NCBI GenBank assembly: GCA_963762615.1
Contig: CAVXLG010000013.1
Location: forward strand, 1,488,001-1,552,000
Reading direction: 5' to 3'
DNA: 64,000 bases
Origin: PALSA-505 sp963762615
GTDB lineage: Bacteria > Actinomycetota > Actinomycetes > Streptosporangiales > Streptosporangiaceae
In this document: piece by piece, positions 35,196 through 44,051 of the stretch
Numbering within the stretch: the stretch's first letter is position 1
Layout of the letters: every line of letters begins with the position of its first letter
The notes under the pieces: model-generated
Database searches by the model: none
What the model was told of the DNA's origin: nothing
The model's input: the letters and a program-made list of their open reading frames with translations, nothing else
Program-made: the position numbers and the translations under genes

Positions 35196-35284
35196 GGACC
35201 GCGACCTCGGCACGAAGCCCTACCGAGTCGTAGGATTACCGGAACGCGGTGGAGGGCCGCCGCGCAAACACACCGGAGATCGTG

Positions 35285-35905
35285 TTGACCACAACCCCCG
35301 ACGCGCGGCCGCGCAGCACCCGGCTGCCGAGGCCGGCCAGACGCCGTCAACTTCTCGGGGCCGCGCAGAAGGTCTTCGTGTCCCAGGGGTATCACGCCGC
35401 CGCGATGGACGAGATCGCCGAGCGGGCAGGCGTCAGCAAGCCTGTCCTCTACCAGCACTTCCCCGGCAAGCTCGAGCTTTACCTCGCACTGCTCGACGAG
35501 AGCACCGACGCGCTGATCGACACCGTCCGCACGGCCCTGGGCTCTACCACGGACAACAAGCAGCGGGTGGCCGCCACTTTCGTCGCATTCTTCGATTTCG
35601 TGAGCGGCGCAGGCGAGGCATTCCGCCTGGTGTTTGAGTCAGATCTTGGTAATGAACCCGCCGTCCGGGAACGACTCGATGCCACCATGCACCAGTGCGC
35701 GGAAATGATCAGCAGGGTGATCAGGGAGGACGCCGGGATCCGGGACGACGAGGCGCATCTGCTCGGGATGGGGCTCGTCGGGATGGCCAACGTCAGCGCG
35801 CGTTACTGGGTGAACACCGGCCGGGATATCCCCAAGGATGCAGCAGAACAGACGCTGACCCGGCTGGCCTGGCGCGGCATCAGCGGCTGGCCGCTCACCG
35901 GGTAA
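35285..35905 (+). CDS. TetR-family transcriptional regulator
   Basis: About 206 aa. Helix-turn-helix MDEIAERAGVSKPVLYQHFPGK (about 40-62) preceded by a basic arm (RRRQLLGAAQKVF). TTG 35285 is preferred, with GGAG 6 nt upstream; GTG 35282 and GTG 35249 are alternatives. Its position next to DUF3107, the ferritin-like gene and a DEAD helicase is conserved in actinomycetes, so it is a housekeeping rather than accessory regulator. Confidence 0.85.
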   Translation: MTTTPDARPRSTRLPRPARRRQLLGAAQKVFVSQGYHAAAMDEIAERAGVSKPVLYQHFPGKLELYLALLDESTDALIDTVRTALGSTTDNKQRVAATFVAFFDFVSGAGEAFRLVFESDLGNEPAVRERLDATMHQCAEMISRVIREDAGIRDDEAHLLGMGLVGMANVSARYWVNTGRDIPKDAAEQTLTRLAWRGISGWPLTG

Positions 35906-36063
35906 CCGTCGGCAGATCGCTTGCCTGGTCGGATGCGGTAACGGCTCGAGCCGGATTCTCCTACGCCGCCAGGCAGGGCGCCGGTTTCACCTTCGCCGCC
36001 AGGCAGGTTAGCCTCGATAAACGTTGACCCGCTGACCGCCCAGCTTCGCCCGAGAGGATTACC

Positions 36064-36288
36064 GTGGAAGTCAAGATCGGGATCCAGTCCACGCCGCGTG
36101 AGCTTGTTGTGGACACCGATACCGCAGCGGAGGACATCGAACGTGCCCTCACCGCCGCGCTCGCCGATGGTGGCGTGTTCGCGCTCCCCGACGAGAAGGG
36201 CGGGAAGATCCTGATCCCGGCCGACAAGATCGCGTATTTGGAGCTTGGCAGCTCCGAGCCACGCCGGGTCGGCTTCGGCAACCTCTGA
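36064..36288 (+). CDS. DUF3107 family protein
   Basis: 74-aa conserved actinobacterial protein (MEVKIGIQSTPRELVVDTD..., KGGKILIPADKIAYLELG). GTG start with AGAGGA four to five bases upstream. Function unknown; always near the TetR and helicase genes. Confidence 0.9.
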   Translation: MEVKIGIQSTPRELVVDTDTAAEDIERALTAALADGGVFALPDEKGGKILIPADKIAYLELGSSEPRRVGFGNL

Positions 36289-36328
36289 CGGGTACAGGCG
36301 TCGCGGGCCACGGTCGTACTACCGCGGG

Positions 36329-37429
36329 TCAGGCAGATAGGCCCAGGGCGCTCATTCGCCGGGCGTGCGCGTCGGTAAGCCGCGCGAACATCCGGCCGAT
36401 CTCGCCGAGTTGGCTCACCTCCCCGGCCGGCTCAGCGCCCGCGCCCGGCTCTATGAACTCGGCCCGCTCCACACGGTCAGCCTGCTCCGCGCGGTCGGCC
36501 TGGTCCGCGTGGTCGACCTGGTCCGCGTGGTCGGCCTGCTCCGCGCGGTCGGCCTGCTTTGAGCCGCCAGGCGGAACGGCAGGCACAAGCAGGCAGGCGA
36601 GTGAAGGCCGCTGCGCGGCGACTCGCTGGGCCTGGCCAAGCGCCTCCCCCACCAGCCGGCGCGCCCACAAGGCCAGGCGGCCCGCCACCTTCGGGTCGGC
36701 GGCGATGGCCGCGCGCACGTGCTCGACCACGAATTGCGCGTGGCCGGTGTCAGCCAGTACCTCGAGCACGAGCGCTCGCGGGCCCGGGTCAAGCACCTCG
36801 GCGACCGCGCGGTAGAAGTCCGCGGCCATGCCGTCGCCCACGTACGCCTTCACCAGGCCTTCCAGCCAGTCAGACGGAGCCGTCCTGACATGGAAGGCAT
36901 CCACCGGGTCGGTGAAGGGCTGCATGGCCTGATCGGGATCGGCGCCGAGCCGCTCGAGCTCGGAACGGATCCGCTCGAAGTGCGAGAACTCCGCGACCGC
37001 CATCCCGCCGAGCGCCGCCTTGTCGGCGAGCGACGGTGCCAACGCCGCGTCCTCGGTCAGCCGGAAGAATGCGTCGAGCTCGGCGTACGCCAGCAAACCC
37101 AGCAGATCGATAACGCCCTCCCCGACGGCCGGGGCGGTTCCCGCATCCGCCAGGACAGCTCCCCCATCGGCCGGGACGGCTCCCGCATCGGCCGGGACAG
37201 CTCTCCCATCGGCCGGATGAGCTCCCGCGTCCGCCGAGACAGCTCCCGCATCGGCCGAGACAGCTTCCGCATCGGCCGGGACAACTCCCGCGTCCGCCGG
37301 GACAGCTCCCGCATCGGCCGGATGAGCTCCCGCGTCCGCCGGGACGGCTCCCGCATCGGCCGAGAGGGCTCCCGCGTCCGCCGGGGCGGCCGCCCTGGCC
37401 GGTCCGCCGTCTGGATGCGCCTCGGTCAC
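36329..37429 (-). CDS. Ferritin-like-fold protein with N-terminal heptad repeats
   Basis: About 366 aa. The conserved core (GLLAYAELDAFFRLTEDAALAP..., AEFSHFERIRSELERLGADP, DWLEGLVKAYVGDGMAADFYRAVAEVLD, DTGHAQFVVEHVRAAIAADP; quoted in parts) is a four-helix ferritin/MiaE-like bundle with carboxylate and His residues (E, E..H, D..H) placed to bind two metals. The N-terminus carries twelve heptads of type PADAGAV, and a second low-complexity run (ADRAEQADHADQ) interrupts the C-terminus. GTG 37429 has TACGCT 6 nt upstream (leaderless); GTG 37486 is the alternative. Substrate unknown. Confidence 0.8.
   Translation of the reverse strand: MTEAHPDGGPARAAAPADAGALSADAGAVPADAGAHPADAGAVPADAGVVPADAEAVSADAGAVSADAGAHPADGRAVPADAGAVPADGGAVLADAGTAPAVGEGVIDLLGLLAYAELDAFFRLTEDAALAPSLADKAALGGMAVAEFSHFERIRSELERLGADPDQAMQPFTDPVDAFHVRTAPSDWLEGLVKAYVGDGMAADFYRAVAEVLDPGPRALVLEVLADTGHAQFVVEHVRAAIAADPKVAGRLALWARRLVGEALGQAQRVAAQRPSLACLLVPAVPPGGSKQADRAEQADHADQVDHADQADRAEQADRVERAEFIEPGAGAEPAGEVSQLGEIGRMFARLTDAHARRMSALGLSA
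37133..37384 (-). repeat. Twelve 21-bp coding repeats in the ferritin-like gene
   Basis: Each 21-bp unit encodes one heptad (PADAGAV, SADAGAV, PADAGAH, PADGGAV and similar). The units drift by single codons but keep frame, so the array can expand or contract without frameshift. Confidence 0.85.
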
Positions 37430-37660
37430 AGCCGCAGCGTAGCAACGGCGGCAGCGGCGGCGCCTGGGCAGCACCGTGTCGGCCACGGGCCCGCCCGCGG
37501 GTTCCTGGTAAACTGGCTGCAGTCCGTGACCGGAATGTGGTAGCGCCAGGCTGTGTTGATCTATACAGCATTTGATTTACACAGTGGCCTTGACGGGCTG
37601 ACCTCGCGGACCTGCTCATGCGATATTCCCCCGCGGGCTTTTTGATGGAGGCTGAACCCC

Positions 37661-39223
37661 CTGACAACGCAGATACTTACTGAACAGACCGTGCCGCCAG
37701 GCACTCCGGCGGATGCCGTCTCGTTCCGCGATCTCAACGTCGCCGAAGAGATCCGCGCCGCACTTGAGGACATGGGAATCCGGACCGCGTTTCCCATCCA
37801 GGCGCTGGCCGTGCCGATCGGCCTCAGTGGCAGTGACATCATCGGCCAGGCCAGGACGGGAACAGGCAAGACGCTGGCGTTCGGGATACCGCTGCTGCAG
37901 CACCTGATGCCTGAGCACCGCACGCCGCAGGCGCTGGTCGTGGTGCCCACCAGGGAACTGGCGATCCAGGTCGCCGATGACCTGCGGATCGCGAGCGCCC
38001 GGCTCGGCACCCGGGTGCTGACCGTCTACGGCGGCCGGGCCTACGAGCCGCAGATCGAGGCTTTGCAGGCTGGCGTGGACGTGGTGGTCGGAACGCCGGG
38101 ACGGCTTCTTGACCTGGCCCGCCAGCATCACCTGGACCTGTCTGGCGTGCACGTGCTCGTGCTCGATGAGGCGGACCGGATGCTCGACCTCGGCTTCCTG
38201 CCCGACGTAGAGCGCATCCTGAAGCTCGTCCCGAGCGAGCGGCAGACGATGCTGTTCTCGGCCACCATGCCAACCGAGGTCGTCACCTTGGCCCGTCGCC
38301 ACCTGAACCGGCCGGTGCACGTCCGCGCCGAAGGAAGCGACGAGCCAGAGCACGCCCCGGACACTGAGCAGCACGTGTTCCGCATCCACCACCTGGACAA
38401 GATCGAGGTGCTGGCCCGCGTACTGCAGGCCGCCGACCGAGGTCTGACCATGGTCTTCTGCCAGACCAGGCGGATGGCGGACCAGGTCGCCGAGGCCCTG
38501 ACCAGCCGCGGGTTCGCGGTCGCGAGCGTACACGGTGACCTGGGCCAGGGCCAGCGGGAGCGCGCGCTGCGCGCGTTCCGGAACGGCAAGGTGGACGTGC
38601 TGGTCGCGACCGACGTTGCCGCGCGCGGACTCGATGTGGATGACGTCACGCACGTGGTGAACTACGAGTGCCCGGAAGATGGCAAGGCTTACCTGCACCG
38701 GACGGGACGGACCGGGCGGGCCGGGCGGGACGGCATCGCCGTCACGTTCGTCAACTGGCGGGACATCCACCGGTGGAAGCTTATCGACGAGAGTCTCGGC
38801 CTGGGCTGCCCCGAGCCGCCGGAAACGTACTCGACCTCAGAGCACCTTTTCACCGCGCTGGGGATTCCCGAGACGGCCACCGGAACACTGCCCGCCAACC
38901 GACGGCAACGGGCCGGCCTGGGGGCCGAGGCTATCGAGGACATCGGCGAGACGGGACGAGTCAGGTCTAGCCAGAACCGGCTGGACGCGCCGCGCGGCCA
39001 GGGCCGGTCCGGCCGCAGCCGGGCGGCAGGCGGCAAGAACACAGCCGGACAGGGCAAGGCCGGGCAGGGCAAGGCCGGACAAGGCAAGGCCGGACAAGGC
39101 AAGAACACGCAGGCTCCGGGAGCGGACGGATCGGCCCGGTCAGGCGAAGGCCGCGGGCGGCGGCTTCGGCGGCGTACCCGCCGGGGCCAGGATGTCTCCC
39201 GAGGCCACAAGCCGGCCGGCTGA
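37661..39223 (+). CDS. DEAD-box RNA helicase, probable CTG start
   Basis: About 520 aa. All helicase motifs are present: Q-motif FPIQAL, I ARTGTGKT, Ia PTRELAIQ, TPGRLL, II DEAD, III SAT, IV-VI with HGDLGQGQRE, ATDVAARGLD and HRTGRTGRAGR. The C-terminal tail is basic with five GQGKA-type repeats, likely an RNA-binding extension. GGAGG (37647-37651) lies nine bases before CTG 37661 (product begins LTTQILTEQT); the first conventional start, GTG 37691, has no ribosome site. Likely role in ribosome assembly or RNA turnover in the cold. Confidence 0.9.
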   Translation: MTTQILTEQTVPPGTPADAVSFRDLNVAEEIRAALEDMGIRTAFPIQALAVPIGLSGSDIIGQARTGTGKTLAFGIPLLQHLMPEHRTPQALVVVPTRELAIQVADDLRIASARLGTRVLTVYGGRAYEPQIEALQAGVDVVVGTPGRLLDLARQHHLDLSGVHVLVLDEADRMLDLGFLPDVERILKLVPSERQTMLFSATMPTEVVTLARRHLNRPVHVRAEGSDEPEHAPDTEQHVFRIHHLDKIEVLARVLQAADRGLTMVFCQTRRMADQVAEALTSRGFAVASVHGDLGQGQRERALRAFRNGKVDVLVATDVAARGLDVDDVTHVVNYECPEDGKAYLHRTGRTGRAGRDGIAVTFVNWRDIHRWKLIDESLGLGCPEPPETYSTSEHLFTALGIPETATGTLPANRRQRAGLGAEAIEDIGETGRVRSSQNRLDAPRGQGRSGRSRAAGGKNTAGQGKAGQGKAGQGKAGQGKNTQAPGADGSARSGEGRGRRLRRRTRRGQDVSRGHKPAG

Positions 39224-39290
39224 GGACGGAAAACAAACCCGAGGCTGGCTCAGATTGCCCAGCAACCCAATGTCGGTAGGGTGGCCCCCC

Positions 39291-40211
39291 GTGAGCACAC
39301 CCCGCTCCATCGACGTCCCCCAGGGCGTGCGGCGGATTACCGTGAAGACCGCCCGCGGCCGGTTCGCGGCGCTCGAGGCCATGCCCGCCACGGGAGTGTG
39401 CGAACGCCGCCCGGCGCTGCTGGTTCCTGGCTTCACCGGCAGCAAGGAGGACTTCCTCCTGATCATGCACCAGCTGGCGGCGGCCGCCCGCCGGGTGGTG
39501 GCCATCGACATGCGCGGGCAGTACCAGACACCGGGGACCGCTGACCGCAGCATCTACAGCCTCGGCGCGCTCGGCGCCGATATCGGGGCCGTCGTCAACG
39601 AGATCGCTGCCGACCCGAGCCAGCCGCCCGCGCGCGGCGGACCCGGGGTGCACCTGCTCGGCCACTCGTTCGGTGGTCTGGTAGCCAGGGAGACGGTCCT
39701 GGCCAAATCTGCCGCCGTCAGCTCGCTGACCCTGATGAGCTCGGGACCGGGCAGGCTCACCGGCCCCGCGGCCGGGGTTCTGAGGGCCGTCCTGACCCCC
39801 CTGAGGGAGCTGACCGGACCGCGGCTGCGAACCGAGGTCAAGCGGGTGTGGGATCTCCAGCTCGCCCCGCAGGCGCAGGCCGACGGCACCCCGCCGCAGA
39901 TCATCGAATTCCTGCGGCGGCGGATGCTGGGCAGCCACCCGGACGGCCTGGCGGCCATGGCCGAGCAGCTGCTGGACACCCCTGACCGGACCGCCGCCCT
40001 CGCCTCGTCGGCGGAGGCGCCCATTCTCGTGCTGTACGGCGAGTACGACGATAAGTGGGAGACCCCGGTTCAGGAAAAGATGGCCGAACGGCTCCGCGCG
40101 GAGCGTGTGTGCATCCCCGGCGCCACGCACTCCCCCGCGGCAGAAGCCCCGGAGACCACGGCAAGCACGCTGAACAAGTTCTGGAACGCGGTGGAGAGCG
40201 TCAGACGGTGA
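39291..40211 (+). CDS. Alpha/beta hydrolase
   Basis: 306 aa with GHSFGG nucleophile elbow, acid YGEYDDKW and GATHSP histidine; LVPGFTGSKEDF is the oxyanion region. GTG 39291 is preferred, with TAGGGT 8 nt upstream (leaderless pattern); an in-frame ATG at 39270 has no ribosome site. It follows the DEAD helicase and overlaps the convergent RecB-like gene by 11 bp. Confidence 0.85.
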   Translation: MSTPRSIDVPQGVRRITVKTARGRFAALEAMPATGVCERRPALLVPGFTGSKEDFLLIMHQLAAAARRVVAIDMRGQYQTPGTADRSIYSLGALGADIGAVVNEIAADPSQPPARGGPGVHLLGHSFGGLVARETVLAKSAAVSSLTLMSSGPGRLTGPAAGVLRAVLTPLRELTGPRLRTEVKRVWDLQLAPQAQADGTPPQIIEFLRRRMLGSHPDGLAAMAEQLLDTPDRTAALASSAEAPILVLYGEYDDKWETPVQEKMAERLRAERVCIPGATHSPAAEAPETTASTLNKFWNAVESVRR

Positions 40212-41100
40212 CGGGCTGGAGCCCGTCCCAGGGCTGGCGGGGCTCGGCGGCGGCCAGACCCTCCGGGCAGTGCTGCTGGTAATCGCACCAGCCGCACCAT
40301 GAGCTCGTCCGCGGCGGAAAAACCCGGTCGATTCCGGCTGGCTCCAGTCCGCTCCGGTACTGCTCGTCGGCGGCGGCGCACTCGGCGGCGATATCCTCGG
40401 CGCGGCCCAGCTGCCGGGCCAGCGTCTGCGTCGTGTGCTCCCAGGCGAGGACCGCGCCGGTCGGCAGGTGATGCAGCTCGACCCGGCGGCAGGTGCGGCG
40501 CATCACCCGTTCGGCGGCCAGCGCGTACAGCGCGAGCGGCAGCGACGTGCGCGCGTCATCCACGGTGAGTAGGTGCCTGCCGGTCTTGTAGTCGACGACC
40601 ACCAGCTCGGTGTCCCGGCAGGCCGGCCGCTGGTCCAGCCGGTCCACCCGGCCGGACACCGCGATCCGCTCGGTGCGGGTCGCGACCGTGCGCTCCACCC
40701 CGACCGGCTCGGCGGCCGGATCGAGCCGCCGCACGTACTCCTCGACCATCCGCCGTGCCCGGCCGCGGCAGGCCTGCGACTGGGCCGGGTCGGCGAAGCC
40801 CAGGTCAATCCAGCCCTGCTCGAGCAGATCCCCGGCCGCGGCCGGGGTGCGCTGGCGAAGCGGCCGGCGCCACCATGACGCCAGGGCGGTGTGCACGCTG
40901 GCGCCGAGGCTGTTGTGCGCCCAGGGCGGCCCCTTCGGCGGCGGCGGCCGGTCGAGATAGCTCATCCGGTACCGACGCGGACAGTCCAGCCAGGTGCTCA
41001 GCCGCGTCGGGGTGCAGGTGTACAGCCGCTGCGGCATCCCGTCCAGGCCGAGCTGCTCTGCGCCGCCCGGGCTGCTGCCGGTGCGATCCACGCCGGACAC
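40201..41100 (-). CDS. RecB-family PD-(D/E)XK exonuclease with Fe-S cysteines
   Basis: 299 aa stand-alone nuclease domain of the RecB/AddB-C/Cas4 type. Motifs: SLGASVH (H70), GRVDRLD (D153), VVVDYKTG (D170, K172). Four cysteines, C40 (DCPRRYR), C269, C272 and C278 (CGWCDYQQHCPEG), match the [4Fe-4S] knot of this family. It is a common actinobacterial orphan nuclease; there is no CRISPR array nearby, so not a cas gene. It lies 3 bp after the MBL gene, so the two are co-transcribed. Confidence 0.88.
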   Translation of the reverse strand: MSGVDRTGSSPGGAEQLGLDGMPQRLYTCTPTRLSTWLDCPRRYRMSYLDRPPPPKGPPWAHNSLGASVHTALASWWRRPLRQRTPAAAGDLLEQGWIDLGFADPAQSQACRGRARRMVEEYVRRLDPAAEPVGVERTVATRTERIAVSGRVDRLDQRPACRDTELVVVDYKTGRHLLTVDDARTSLPLALYALAAERVMRRTCRRVELHHLPTGAVLAWEHTTQTLARQLGRAEDIAAECAAADEQYRSGLEPAGIDRVFPPRTSSWCGWCDYQQHCPEGLAAAEPRQPWDGLQPVTV

Positions 41101-41103
41101 GGC

Positions 41104-41751
41104 CTAGGATTCGCCAGCCGCTGCGTCCGGCCCCGCGGACACCCACCCGTCGAATCGCTTCTCGGCCGCCTCCACCGTCGTCTCCTCGCCGTGCCCGGGC
41201 AGTACCCGGGTATCGGGCGGCAGGGTCAGCACATACTCGCCCACCGCGGTCAGCTGGCCGGCAAAATCGGGGAACTCCCCGCAGTACAGCGCGGGCCCGG
41301 TGGCCAGCAGCGTGTCGCCGGAGAAGACCACGCCGAGCTCCTCGCAGTACAGGCAGACCGAGCCCGGGGAGTGCCCCGGCGAGAAGATGACTTCCAGCGC
41401 GACGTCGGCGACCTCGAAGATCCCGCCGTCCGCCATCTCGATGTCGGGCTCCTGGTCGTGCGTGTCCCGCCAGAACGGGAGATCCCTGGGATGCAGCGCG
41501 ATGGGTGCCTCGTCGCGCTCGGCGGTCGCGATCGCGGCCGTTACGTGATCGGGATGGCCGTGCGTGCAGATGACGGCGATCACCTCGCGCTCGGCCACGG
41601 CATCCAGCACGGCCTGCGCGTCATGACCGGGATCAATGACGATCACCTCGGAATCGTCGCCGATGACCCAGGTGTTGTTCTCAGTCTTGTATGCGGTGCC
41701 ATCCTCGGTAATCTCGCCCGAGGTCACCACCTGATCGATCCGCGCGTCCAT
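41104..41751 (-). CDS. Metallo-beta-lactamase-fold hydrolase
   Basis: 215 aa glyoxalase-II-like protein. Metal ligands: THGHPDH, SPGHSPGS, FSGDTLL, LPGHGE. GGAAGG lies upstream of the ATG. It is the first gene of a two-gene transcript with the RecB-like nuclease. Similar actinobacterial proteins hydrolyse thioesters such as hydroxyacyl-thiols or mycothiol conjugates; the substrate is not determined here. Confidence 0.88.
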   Translation of the reverse strand: MDARIDQVVTSGEITEDGTAYKTENNTWVIGDDSEVIVIDPGHDAQAVLDAVAEREVIAVICTHGHPDHVTAAIATAERDEAPIALHPRDLPFWRDTHDQEPDIEMADGGIFEVADVALEVIFSPGHSPGSVCLYCEELGVVFSGDTLLATGPALYCGEFPDFAGQLTAVGEYVLTLPPDTRVLPGHGEETTVEAAEKRFDGWVSAGPDAAAGES

Positions 41752-41787
41752 GCGGGCCCCGACCCTTCCTTCCGGCCACAGCCTAGT

Positions 41788-42390
41788 TCAGCCTTGCCTG
41801 ACGAATGCTCGCACAGCCTGTGCGACAAGCTCTACCGCGATGGCCGAGAGAAGAAGTCCCGCGATCCGGGTCAACAGCTCGACCCCGTTGTCGGTGAGGA
41901 CCCGGTGGATGACGAAGGCGAACCGCAGCGCGAGCCAGGCCGCGGCGGCAACCGCCACGATCGCGATCGCCAGCGCCAGGTCCTGACCGGCGTTGTTCGC
42001 CCGCTGGACGAAGAGCATAGTCGCTACGATCGCGCCCGGGCCGGCCAGCAGCGGGGTGCCGAGCGGCACGAACGCGACGTTCACGGTCGCGCGTTCCTGC
42101 TCGGTCGGCTCGGCGGCCTTGCCGGTCAGCAGCTCCAGCGAGACGAGCAGCAGGAGCAGGCCGCCGGCGCCCTGCAGCGCCGGCAACTGCACGCCCAGGT
42201 AGCCCAGCACGGACCGGCCGAACAGCGCGAAACCGATGATCACCCCGAACGCGACCACCGCGGCCTGCCAGGCCAGCCTGCTCCGGTCCCGGCGGGGCAG
42301 GCCGCGGGTCAGCCCGAGGAACACCGGTACCGTGCCTGGCGGATCGGTGATCACCAGCAGGGTGACGAATACCTCCCAGAAGAACCTCAC
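41788..42390 (-). CDS. MarC/NAAT-family membrane protein
   Basis: 200 aa, six predicted helices, with ITDPPGTVPVFLGLT (about 14-28) and PLLAGPGAI typical of MarC. The physiological role of MarC proteins is unsettled; they are no longer thought to be drug pumps. GTG start with CAGAGG six bases upstream. Confidence 0.88.
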   Translation of the reverse strand: MRFFWEVFVTLLVITDPPGTVPVFLGLTRGLPRRDRSRLAWQAAVVAFGVIIGFALFGRSVLGYLGVQLPALQGAGGLLLLLVSLELLTGKAAEPTEQERATVNVAFVPLGTPLLAGPGAIVATMLFVQRANNAGQDLALAIAIVAVAAAAWLALRFAFVIHRVLTDNGVELLTRIAGLLLSAIAVELVAQAVRAFVRQG

Positions 42391-42742
42391 AACAAGCCTC
42401 TGACCAGGTTTTTTGCATTAATCCGCGCTATCTGAGGGCACATCCAGGGCACTTCCCTCATCGTCGGCTCTCGCGGAAGAACTGATCCACGGCCTTGGTT
42501 CCGCGATCATCAGGGTCAGGGAGCAGAGGCTGGCGCGTCCCGTACCCGGTCTCGGCCGTACCTGGCGGCGGCGCGGCCACGATATCGGCCTGCGCGCACT
42601 GACGAGGCTGACGTCGCGGCATGTCGCCCACGGGCTAGGCCGTGTCCCGCCATCCATCGGAATCAGTGAGAATGGCTACCGAGGCAGCGGCGACGGCGCC
42701 GGACATCGTCGCGGAGCTGCCAGGAAGAGCGGGGATGCGCTG
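42391..42742. other. Intergenic stretch without a supported gene
   Basis: 352 bp between divergent marC and a membrane-protein gene. A leftward open frame (42418-42657) has Arg/Ser-rich composition, no ribosome site and no family resemblance, and is not called. Promoters for both neighbours presumably lie here. Confidence 0.4.
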
Positions 42743-43471
42743 ATGCCCGAGGGACTGAACCCGATCGAAACCGGTAAGAAGCTGCACGAGCACGGCGAGG
42801 CCTCGCATCAGCGGGAGGGGGAGGCGGAGGGGTCGGCTAAGGCTGACTCCGACCGTCATTCCCGGATCGTCCAGATCGGCGAGGCGGTGCTGCTGGCGCT
42901 CGTCACGCTCACGGCGGCCTGGGCAGGCTACTCCGCGACGAGGTGGGACACCGCATCGCGGGTCGACATTGCTCAGTCTTCGACGCTGCGCAACCTCGCG
43001 ACCCGGGAAGACCTCACCGCCATCTCGCTCCGTAATTTCGACGCCTCGACCTTCAACGCCTGGTACATCGCGTTCACCCTGAACAGCCCCCAGAAGGAAG
43101 CGATCGCGGTGCGCCGGTTCCGGCCAGTGTTCCGGACAGCCTTCAACGCGTGGATGGCGACGAATCCGGTGCACAATCCGCATGCCCCGCCCGGGCCGAC
43201 GTACATGCCGCAGTACAAGCTGCCAGAGCAGGCGAAGGCCAACGCGCTCGACAGCGCGGCGTCGGCGAAGTTCTCGGCGGGCAACCAGGACGGGCTCACC
43301 GGCGACAACTACATCCGGATCACGATCTTCCTCGCCGCCGTGCTGTTCCTCGTCGGCATCGGCAGCTCGTTCAAGCTGCACGGCGTGCGGTATGCCCTGA
43401 TCGCCTTCGGGTCGGCGTTGCTGATCCTGTCGATCGTGCTGATCCTGCAGCAGCCGGGGCTTCCGAGTTAG
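42743..43471 (+). CDS. Membrane protein of unknown function
   Basis: 242 aa. A charged His/Glu-rich N-terminus (about 1-42) is followed by TM1 (about 47-64, EAVLLALVTLTAAWAGYSA), a long extracytoplasmic or cytoplasmic loop, and two C-terminal helices (about 190-210, 215-237). The AWAGYSATRWD segment recalls DUF4337-like proteins, but the assignment is weak. It overlaps the convergent membrane-protein gene by 4 bp. Confidence 0.65.
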   Translation: MPEGLNPIETGKKLHEHGEASHQREGEAEGSAKADSDRHSRIVQIGEAVLLALVTLTAAWAGYSATRWDTASRVDIAQSSTLRNLATREDLTAISLRNFDASTFNAWYIAFTLNSPQKEAIAVRRFRPVFRTAFNAWMATNPVHNPHAPPGPTYMPQYKLPEQAKANALDSAASAKFSAGNQDGLTGDNYIRITIFLAAVLFLVGIGSSFKLHGVRYALIAFGSALLILSIVLILQQPGLPS

Positions 43472-44019
43472 GCCGTGCCCCGAGGACGATCCCGCTCCAC
43501 AGGCGGCGCCGCCAGGACCTCGGCGGGGTGCTGCGCGCCGCGGTTCAGGTGCTTGCCCTGCGCCAGGGACCAGGCCCGGCCGAGGGCAACGCCAAACAGC
43601 GCGATCTGCAGATAGGCCAGGTTGGAGACGGTGCTCTCGTCTCCCCGGCCGATCACGATGACGAGGCCGAAAGCGAACTGGAGCAGGAAGGTGCACAGGC
43701 TGAGCGACAGCATCACGGGCTGGAGCTCGTGCCTGGCCACCTCGCGGTGCAACCGCAGCGTGGCCACCGTGCTGACCACCGCCACCGCGATAGCGGCCAC
43801 GCCGATGTTGGTCTGCGGGATAAGCGCGACCAGGGACAGGGAGAAGCAGTTGGCCAGGCTGATGAACGCGGAGCCTGCCTGGGCCTGCCCGGCGGCCCGC
43901 GCCTTGGCCCCGAAGATGGTCTCTGGCCGCAGCGATACCGCCACGAACAGCAAGCCGATGAGCACGCCGGCCCCACCCGCCGCGGCGGCGAAGTATCCGG
44001 TGAAACCGGGAGGAACCAC
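43468..44019 (-). CDS. Small integral membrane protein
   Basis: 183 aa, about five helices (AAAAGGAGVLIGLLFVAVSL; AFISLANCFSLSLVAL; IGVAAIAVAVVSTVATL; VMLSLSLCTFLLQFAFGLVIVI, two overlapping parts; NLAYLQIALFGVALG). GTG 44019 is chosen since AGGGG lies 6-7 nt upstream. Tail is Pro/Arg-rich. No family function known. Confidence 0.65.
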   Translation of the reverse strand: MVPPGFTGYFAAAAGGAGVLIGLLFVAVSLRPETIFGAKARAAGQAQAGSAFISLANCFSLSLVALIPQTNIGVAAIAVAVVSTVATLRLHREVARHELQPVMLSLSLCTFLLQFAFGLVIVIGRGDESTVSNLAYLQIALFGVALGRAWSLAQGKHLNRGAQHPAEVLAAPPVERDRPRGTA

Positions 44020-44051
44020 GGGCTGTCCCCTCTGCGGTTGGCGGGCAGCCG

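Noticed and set aside
40201..41100. Cas4
   Set aside because: Has the same fold and cysteines, but it pairs with an MBL gene and no CRISPR or other cas genes are present.
42418..42657. 79-aa leftward ORF
   Set aside because: No Shine-Dalgarno, Arg/Ser-rich composition, no family resemblance; probably intergenic.
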